Shown here: piece by piece, positions 58,186 to 64,000 of the stretch
Layout of the letters: each line of letters begins with the position of its first letter
Numbering within the stretch: the stretch's first letter is position 1
DNA from: Enterovibrio norvegicus FF-33
Lineage (GTDB): Bacteria; Pseudomonadota; Gammaproteobacteria; Enterobacterales; Vibrionaceae
Direction: 5' to 3'
Assembly (NCBI RefSeq): GCF_000286835.2
Contig: NZ_AJYD02000038.1
Span: forward strand, 1,593,063-1,657,062
DNA length: 64,000 nt
Position numbers and translations under genes: made by a program
Notes under the pieces: generated by a model
Database searches by the model: none
The model's input: the letters and a program-made list of their open reading frames with translations, nothing else
Told to the model about the DNA's origin: nothing

Positions 58186-59697
58186 ATGACACAACATATA
58201 CCGATCGCGATGCTCGGTTTTTTCTTATTGTCCCCCAATTATGCTTTGGCGCAGGATCTGCCTGATTCACAAATAATAAGTGCATTCTCAACGCGCTCAT
58301 CGAGCTCGGGAATAGCGCCGCCAAAAGAAACGTTAGGTACTTATGTTCTTAACTCGGGAGGTGGCCTTGATACGGGGTGCACTTATAAATCCGGTGGTCC
58401 ATTGATTATTAAGTTGCCAGTCCCGAATGTGGTCAATGAAGCTGTATTGCAAAGTGACGGGACGATTGATCCGGGTAAGTTGGCAAATATGCAAAGTCAG
58501 AGTGTTATTGGTGCCAAGGCGCGAATTAGCATGCCTGTTTTTGATATCGATTCAAGCGCTAACGTTCCCGGCATCAACCCGGAAGTCGATGTTGTTTCCT
58601 TTAACGGGAAAACGATGGGAACCCTTCAAGGGGCTGACGGTCGCTGGACTGACACAAATCTTCAAGTCGACGTCGGTGAAATAAAGTTCGGACAAGATAA
58701 CGAAATCCGCGTTGATATAGATACTGCGAACAGTGGCGACAATTGGTGTATGTCTGTCGATTGGGTTTCGATAGAGTTTGATGTGGCACTTCCGGTCGTT
58801 CTCGCACACGGAATCGCGGCTCAAGCAGACTCTTGGGATGAAAGCAGCGCGCCAGGTGTATTGAGTACCTTAGATGATCTGGGAATTCGCTATGAGCGTT
58901 TCTCTGCTCAAAAGAATGGCACTACCGCGACAAATGCGGGAATTTTAAATCGAAAAATCCAGACGTTTCTTGATGAGTTAAAAGCCGATAAAGTCCACAT
59001 TATTGCGCATAGCAAAGGCGGGTTGGACACTCAGAATCTCAAAGCGCTAAGCCCTAACTTTGAAATTAAATCTCTCTCCACGTTTTCCACCCCACACCTT
59101 GGCAGCGTAGCCGCAGACCTTTCCTTTATAAAAATGGAACACTATGCGGATAGATACACCAATACCACAGCCGATCCAAATAACTTTGCCCGGGAATATA
59201 TGAAACTGCCGGATATTCCTTTTGTGGGACCTAAAATGCCGGGTATTGAGGATCTCACTACGGACACTGCATCAAATGCGATAAGTGCTGGAACGCGTGG
59301 AAATATCACACAAACGTTCTCTATGGGTGCAAATGCCGATTTAGATCAAGACGGAGTGATTCAGAAAGATCCGGACATAGTTGGTCTCTTTCCTTGGGGA
59401 TCCCGTTGGGCTGGCGTCGCGGCATGGGAAGCCCTTAGAAACTTCAGTTCGGCAGCTTATCTTGATACCCAGCAATTTGTATCGCCACATTACTCTAACG
59501 GTTATAACGTGATAATCACTACCGTCAGATACACAGCTAACGTAACAACGGCTCAGGAAAACGATGTTGTCGTTACGCTCGCCAGTGCGAATCCAAGCTT
59601 CGCTACGTCTTTGGGCAACGTGTTGGCAAACCATTCGACAATGAAAACGGGGCCAAATGTACTTCGTTTTGTCCAAAATATTATTTCGATGCGCTAA
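58186..59697 (+). CDS. Secreted lipase/esterase-like alpha/beta hydrolase
   Basis: The 503-residue product has a signal peptide (MTQHIPIAMLGFFLLSP, cut after ALA). An N-terminal beta-rich region (about 45-200) is followed by an alpha/beta hydrolase domain: LPVVLAHGIAAQADSW is the oxyanion-hole strand-loop, and HIIAHSKGGLD carries the nucleophile Ser276 in an AxSxG pattern like Bacillus-type lipases. DADLDQDGVIQKD-like acidic segments may bind calcium. The ATG at 58186 has AAGGA at 58174-58178; an upstream frame to 58132 is not needed. It is paired with the next gene 12 bases downstream, in a region otherwise made of mobile-element debris. Confidence 0.77.
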   Translation: MTQHIPIAMLGFFLLSPNYALAQDLPDSQIISAFSTRSSSSGIAPPKETLGTYVLNSGGGLDTGCTYKSGGPLIIKLPVPNVVNEAVLQSDGTIDPGKLANMQSQSVIGAKARISMPVFDIDSSANVPGINPEVDVVSFNGKTMGTLQGADGRWTDTNLQVDVGEIKFGQDNEIRVDIDTANSGDNWCMSVDWVSIEFDVALPVVLAHGIAAQADSWDESSAPGVLSTLDDLGIRYERFSAQKNGTTATNAGILNRKIQTFLDELKADKVHIIAHSKGGLDTQNLKALSPNFEIKSLSTFSTPHLGSVAADLSFIKMEHYADRYTNTTADPNNFAREYMKLPDIPFVGPKMPGIEDLTTDTASNAISAGTRGNITQTFSMGANADLDQDGVIQKDPDIVGLFPWGSRWAGVAAWEALRNFSSAAYLDTQQFVSPHYSNGYNVIITTVRYTANVTTAQENDVVVTLASANPSFATSLGNVLANHSTMKTGPNVLRFVQNIISMR

Positions 59698-59709
59698 GGA
59701 GTGGCGAGC

Positions 59710-61707
59710 ATGAAATTTTTTAAACAGCTTATGACGGCGCTTGCCTTTATCGGTGTCTTGCTACAGCCAGTTTTGGCGAGTACCCAGGTTCCAATTGGCA
59801 TGAGCACCAGTACAACCTTATCGTTTCCTGTAACAAGCACTGATAGCAACGCAGAATTGGCATTTGATATTGATGTGGCTGATGCCTTTGTTGTAGAAGT
59901 TATTGTTCCTGTTGATGATGCCACCGTTTCGATTGTGGATCCGAACGGGAAAATTGTATTGTTATCGACCGACGCATCAACCAATAGCGTATTGGGAAGC
60001 AGCCAAACACCAGCGTTACCGGGGAGCTATGTTTTCTTCCCGGAAGTAAAGGAGCCGATGGCGGGCACATGGAAAGTTCTTGTTGATTTCCCAAGCCCTT
60101 CTTACGATACGGTTATTATTGGCCAAGTTGCGGTTCAAACGCCCATTGCTTTTGGAATGGCGATTGCGGCCAACGAATATGTATTGGGTGAGCCGGTACC
60201 CGTAGCAGCGTTACTGACTGATAGGGGTGAACCTATATCTACAGCAGCGACTCAAGCAACGGTTGTTGAACCAAGCAACAGCAACACTGTGCTATCCCTT
60301 GCGGATGACGGACAAGGTATCGATGCAGCGCAAGGTGATGGGATATACAGCAATACTTATATTCCTAACGAGTTGGGCGAATACGAAATTAAGGGAACAG
60401 CGACAGTCAACTGGAAGGGCAGCCAACTGGTACGGGAAGCGACCAAAAAAGTTAACGTCATCCCTGCGTCAGTGAATATTGTTAGCCATAAATTGTCACC
60501 GGTGTTTACGTCCGAAGGTTGCGTGAGTGCAATCAGCCAATATTTTGAACTGGACGTTCAAACAGATGGCGATTATGCCTTACACGGGCATTTAACCGAC
60601 GGGGTTAACGAATTAAACAGCAGCAAAAGACTACTCCTGACAGCCGGTAAGCATGTGGTTGCTCTCGAATACAGCAAAGAGAAGATTGCCGAATTGTTCT
60701 CCGAGACCGCAGAGCTTTCGGTTAATACACCCTTTATCTATAGCATTACCGATGACGCGATTAAACTCGCGACTCCTCGCTTGCGCTTCGAAGATATCAT
60801 TGATCTTTCAACATTGGAGCGTTGCAGAGAGCCAATCGAGATAACCGGGCAACTACAAACTACACCGGTTATGTCAGAAGACGGCACATTCATTAAAGCA
60901 CTGTCTTTCAGTTTTCCTGTTCATGTGACCAACACCGGCACTTATACCGGCTCGGTTAATATTAGCAGTGCCGCTGGTGAAAATCTTGAGCTAGTGAGCT
61001 TCCAAAAGTACCTCCAAAAAGGGGAAAGCACATTCGAATTTACGGTGTCGGGAGAGGTCTTCAAGCAAGCTGACGGTCCGTATGAGCTTAATTCGTTGTT
61101 GCTATACAGCCGCTCGACGTCTTACCGTCAATCCGTGTTGGGTGAAACACCTCCTTACAAGAAGGAAAACTTTAGCCCACCAGTCAACGTTACGTTAACC
61201 GGTAATCTCTTTGGCCTGGAAAGGAACAACTGGGAAAGTGTACCGGCGGCAAATGTATCGCAGCCTAAAGTGGGCGGATACCTGCGTGCCGGCGCGTCAA
61301 TACCGTACGACTTTGAAACGCTGGCAAGTTTTGACCTGAGTAAAGTTACTGGAGACATTACCAAAGCCACGCTCATCGTCACGTTTGGTGATTCTACTCT
61401 CCAGTACCCGTTCAACGATGTGACAGTGCACACGGTTGATGATGCCACTTGGGATCCTGCGTCGGTAAGTTACGATTCATTCTGTGAATCCTTCACTGTC
61501 TGCCCGGCGTGGTCAAATACACTAGCAGCGTTGAAGAATGTAGAGCAAAACCAAACCGTCGAAATTTCAGGGCAAGCATTATTGGATGTTCTAAACGAGA
61601 AGCGCAGCTTACCAACTGCAATGACATCGTTTGTTCTTGTATCAGCACCGCATGAACGCAGCTACTTTGTTGAAGTTAAAAACGTGTCGCTATTTATCGA
61701 ATACTAA
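59710..61707 (+). CDS. Large exported beta-rich protein, partner of the lipase gene
   Basis: The 665-residue product has a signal peptide (KFFKQLMTALAFIGVLLQPVLA). It is a chain of beta domains, one with LSLADDGQGIDAAQGDGIYSN, a pattern seen in the choice-of-anchor-X type extracellular domain. The C-terminal 180 residues (SFDLSKVTGDITKATLIV, VTVHTVDDATWDPASVSYD) resemble DNRLRE-type surface modules. No enzyme motif is seen. The ATG at 59710 has AAGGAG at 59697-59702. The 12-base gap and shared terminator imply an operon with the lipase-like gene, so it could be a foldase, a surface anchor or a substrate-binding helper. That role is a guess. Confidence 0.65.
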   Translation: MKFFKQLMTALAFIGVLLQPVLASTQVPIGMSTSTTLSFPVTSTDSNAELAFDIDVADAFVVEVIVPVDDATVSIVDPNGKIVLLSTDASTNSVLGSSQTPALPGSYVFFPEVKEPMAGTWKVLVDFPSPSYDTVIIGQVAVQTPIAFGMAIAANEYVLGEPVPVAALLTDRGEPISTAATQATVVEPSNSNTVLSLADDGQGIDAAQGDGIYSNTYIPNELGEYEIKGTATVNWKGSQLVREATKKVNVIPASVNIVSHKLSPVFTSEGCVSAISQYFELDVQTDGDYALHGHLTDGVNELNSSKRLLLTAGKHVVALEYSKEKIAELFSETAELSVNTPFIYSITDDAIKLATPRLRFEDIIDLSTLERCREPIEITGQLQTTPVMSEDGTFIKALSFSFPVHVTNTGTYTGSVNISSAAGENLELVSFQKYLQKGESTFEFTVSGEVFKQADGPYELNSLLLYSRSTSYRQSVLGETPPYKKENFSPPVNVTLTGNLFGLERNNWESVPAANVSQPKVGGYLRAGASIPYDFETLASFDLSKVTGDITKATLIVTFGDSTLQYPFNDVTVHTVDDATWDPASVSYDSFCESFTVCPAWSNTLAALKNVEQNQTVEISGQALLDVLNEKRSLPTAMTSFVLVSAPHERSYFVEVKNVSLFIEY

Positions 61708-61735
61708 ATTCGGTTGATTGAATTTAGGGAAGAAG

Positions 61736-61766
61736 AAAGGCCAGAAGCGAAAGCTTCTGGCCTTTT
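61736..61766 (+). terminator. Rho-independent terminator of the lipase pair
   Basis: AAAGGCCAGAAGC-GAAA-GCTTCTGGCCTTTT forms a 13-bp stem with a stable GAAA loop, 29 bases after the stop codon. Confidence 0.92.
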
Positions 61767-61791
61767 CGTTGAGGTGAGCTGTGGTAAGACC

Positions 61792-62163
61792 CTATACACT
61801 TTCAAGATTCTGATAATACTGTCTTTTATATTCATTCGGGGACAGCCCACCACTAGTACCATGATTACGTTTTGGATTGTAGAAGCACTCAATATATTCA
61901 AATATTTCAGAGCGTGCTTCCTCACGGGTTTTATAGATCCTTCGCTTTACTCTATCTTTCTTGAACAGCGAAAAAAAACTCTCAGCAACGGTGTTGTCGT
62001 GACAGTTCCCTTTTCTACTCATACTAATTTCCATATTGTGCTCTTTTAGGAAACTGCGCCAGTCGCTCGATGTATACTGAACGATTTGATCTGAGCGAAC
62101 TAGCACCTTTTCACTTGGCCGTCTTCGCCAAATCGCGATCAACAAAGCATCAATGACAAAGGT
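61792..62163 (-). pseudogene. IS3-family transposase (orfB), C-terminal remnant
   Basis: Read on the minus strand, the frame contains VLVRSDQIVQYTSSDWRSFLKEHNMEIS and MSRKGNCHDNTVAESFFSLFK, the core of the IS3 integrase domain including the last acidic residue. YIECFYNPKRNH and LSPNEYKRQYY end it. Homology extends a few codons past the first start codon (TFVIDAL) and then stops, so the first part of orfB and all of orfA are lost. The 200 bases beyond (62164-62360) show nothing recognisable. Confidence 0.8.
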
Positions 62164-62360
62164 CTACAGGGACAGGCAAAGTTAAATATCGTACAAATTA
62201 TCTTTTGAAAACATCAGTGACCATCGGCCAATCAGTCAGTTGAGGATGCTTCTCTGAGATATTCAAAAGTTCGCTGGATTGACGTCGATTTAGCACAATG
62301 CAGATGCGTCAAAACCACCAATCACGTGGTTGATAGGTATTAACGAAGGTTTGGATGACG

Positions 62361-62676
62361 TTAGCTAGCTGGAATACGATAACCACAGAGTCTTTTCCAC
62401 CCTAGCAAAGGTAAGGCTCCTTTAATCGATGACTCTGTGCCTATTATGGTTCCCTTTTCCACTTTCGTGTAAGTGTCGAGCCATTCGGCAACGCCAAACC
62501 CTAAACGACTGAGTATGTCGGGTTCACGACTCTCAATATGACCGCGTTTATCTTCTCGGCATTGCCGTCCTGTCCAATCGACAAGCTCTAGGTAATCCAT
62601 CAAACGAAAGGTATACCTTCTGGTATCTGTTTTCTCGGATTTCCCGCAAAGGGGAATAGGTGTGGTGCAGTATTTT
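62361..62676 (-). pseudogene. Second REP-associated transposase, 3' fragment with frameshift
   Basis: The minus strand encodes RLMDYLELVDWTGRQCREDKRGHIESRE to YRIPAS, homologous to the C-terminus of the transposase at 56586. Upstream, ENTAPHLFPFAGNPRKQIPEGIPF is in another frame. One missing T near 62610 joins the two. Homology to the sister gene ends at about 62676, exactly where a GGGCTTGTTGCAAA sequence begins. It is divergent in amino acids from the intact copy, so it is an older paralog rather than a fresh duplicate. Confidence 0.75.
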
Positions 62677-63345
62677 CGGGCTTGTTGCAAAAAATTCGAT
62701 GGCGCGGATTTCTCCACACATCCTCCTGACATTACGTGTAAATCACCTCGACATTAAATAGTCAATTCATGAAGATGGATCTCTCCCTGACGCGCCATAT
62801 TCGATCGTTATGGCGTAACCAACAATCGAGTTGCCTCTTGTTCAACAGGCGTAATGATTCAAATCCCTTGATGGTGGCCTACTCTCGGATGTAGTGTTCC
62901 GGTTCAAAGCCGCCGGTCGCGGTGATGAGTTTTTAACGGCACATGGTCAGATTCAATACGGTTATTGAGATATTTCACTTGCCGATATGCCACAACTTCT
63001 CGCAGTAATCTCTCTTCTTTCAGTCGAGCAATCGCATTACCATAAGAAGAATGCTGGTCGGTATTTAGGGTCTTTGGTTGCACGTCGTGTTTGTACTTTT
63101 CAGACAATGCTTTAGGAAACGATAAACGGCATATTTATCTCGTTTTTTTGAAAAGTAGAAGTCTAATGTTTCTACTTTTTTATTAATGGCACAGTACAGG
63201 TAGCGCCATTTCCCCTTCACTTTGATGTAGGCTTCATCAAGCAGCCAACATATCACTGACGCTGGCATAACTCATGGGCGTATGATCCATACCAACGTAG
63301 CGACCAAAGGATGATTTCAAAGGCGAAGTGTTGTAAGCGGTTAAT
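62677..63345 (-). pseudogene. Decayed IS6-family element
   Basis: In pieces and several frames on the minus strand one can read HFAFEIILWSLRWYGSYA (about 63345-63290), MSYASVSDMLAA, LDEAYIKVKGKWRYLYCAINKK with YFSKKRDKYAVYRFLK, NTDQHSSYGNAIA with RQVKYLNNRIESDH, and finally ATIKGFESLRLLNKRQLDCWLR (about 62850-62800). These follow the order of an IS6/IS26-type transposase with an internal deletion and frameshifts. GGGCTTGTTGCAAAA at 62679-62693 resembles an IS6-family terminal inverted repeat and lies at the junction with the broken REP-type transposase. The matching right end was not found. Confidence 0.7.
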
Positions 63346-63503
63346 AAACCAGTGAGTTCCTACTCAATTGCACAAAAATCGGTGACCAAGTTTTGTTTCA
63401 GTTTTATTAAATGCTGAAAAATGGTTTTAAATGACAAAAAATGAACGTAGATTTTCATATGGTCATGATTTGTAATGACTTTAGTTTGAGTAGGTATCCC
63501 CCC

Positions 63504-63545
<42 letters not shown>

Positions 63546-63605
63546 ATCCGCTTTATGCTTCATTTCCTACTGTCTATCTACCATTTCTCCCATGTACTAA
63601 CCGTC

Positions 63606-64000
63606 TCAGAAGAAGCTGATCGGCAGATAGAAATCCAACTCAAAGCGTTCCTGCTCATCGAGAAAATGGTTTTGGTGATAATGCACGTAAGCAGGCGTTG
63701 AGCCCAGTTTAAAACCAGACGCTGGCAACCACTGCTCGAGCACCTTGCTAATTTGGGGAAGCAGTTCGCCATACACCCCCTGCAATCGAAACACCGCATG
63801 TAACCCGCCCGGCACCACCAATTGATTGACGACTCCGCGCACTTTTATCGGCGCATCAATGGCAATGCAGGCAACATAGCGACACTTATCTAATTCCACC
63901 CATGCAGGGTTTGAATGGTGCAAACCAAACTGCTGTGAAAAATCACGCCCTTCGCTACTCGCCCATGCGTGCAATATTCGCCATGTGTTTTTTATCGATC
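63606..64000 (-). CDS. AraC/GyrI-like regulator, second copy (continues past window)
   Basis: The minus-strand frame is open to the right edge, so the window shows only the C-terminal GyrI-like ligand domain. All residues in the comparable region (about 121 from HAWASSEGRDFS to DFYLPISFF) are identical to those of the truncated copy at 55650, although about 16 bases differ. The helix-turn-helix part lies beyond the window and may be intact, in which case this would be the working gene. The stop codon is at 63606. Confidence 0.85.
   Translation of the reverse strand, partial: SIKNTWRILHAWASSEGRDFSQQFGLHHSNPAWVELDKCRYVACIAIDAPIKVRGVVNQLVVPGGLHAVFRLQGVYGELLPQISKVLEQWLPASGFKLGSTPAYVHYHQNHFLDEQERFELDFYLPISFF

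Overview
The window looks like chromosomal DNA of a marine gammaproteobacterium, most likely a member of the Vibrionaceae (Vibrio, Grimontia or Enterovibrio type). This rests on protein style and gene content (chitinase with chitin-binding modules, laminarinase-like GH81, EAL signalling proteins, NhaA, KatG, ectoine catabolism), not on a database search. About 56 kb is compact, ordinary chromosome. The last 8 kb is a degenerate mobile zone.

Layout. 0-6.8 kb: the tail of an FCD-type GntR regulator, then a purine catabolic operon xdhA-xdhB-xdhC-guaD (guanine to xanthine to urate). 6.9-10.5 kb: a secreted lipoprotein GH81 beta-1,3-glucanase with a 12-copy Gly-Asp linker and a LacI-type palindrome just upstream. 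10.7-15 kb: DEAD-box helicase, NUDIX hydrolase, a hotdog-like protein, NhaA, then an inverted pair of perfect DnaA boxes. 15.2-25.3 kb (all minus strand): an EAL-HDOD protein next to a large hybrid histidine kinase, then a tripartite RND pump with two adaptor genes. 25.5-35.9 kb: PhzF-like protein, a 57-residue protein, an M16 lipoprotein peptidase, KatG, a GH18 chitinase, a candidate small RNA and a membrane-anchored FKBP isomerase. 36-38 kb: a PTS-EIIC/EAL fusion.

38.5-46.5 kb holds a nearly complete ectoine degradation module: a MocR/EnuR-like regulator diverging from doeA-doeB-doeX, then doeC-doeD. Together these would take ectoine through N-acetyl-diaminobutyrate and diaminobutyrate to aspartate semialdehyde and aspartate. 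Three copies of TTGAACTA sit in the divergent promoter region. 46.6-54.1 kb is a copper/silver module: a 19-bp-spacer promoter of MerR/CueR type, a Met/His/Cys-rich exported protein, CusC-, CusB- and CusA-like efflux proteins (CusB carries two C-terminal CusF domains) and a Met/His-rich cupredoxin.

The right end (55.6-64 kb) is bracketed by two copies of an AraC/GyrI-like regulator gene. In the stretch that can be compared they differ only at silent positions. Between them lie a REP-associated tyrosine transposase, remnants of IS630, IS3, IS6 and a second REP-type transposase, a secreted lipase-like gene with a partner exported protein, and a 42-nt 3' piece of a tRNA-Gly(TCC) gene that looks like an attachment-site scar.

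I found no CRISPR array, rRNA gene or complete tRNA gene, and no wholly new system that I would defend. The best leads are the all-silent regulator duplication, the tRNA fragment, the orphan promoter-terminator pair that may encode a small RNA, the EIIC-EAL fusion, and the repeated operator candidates.
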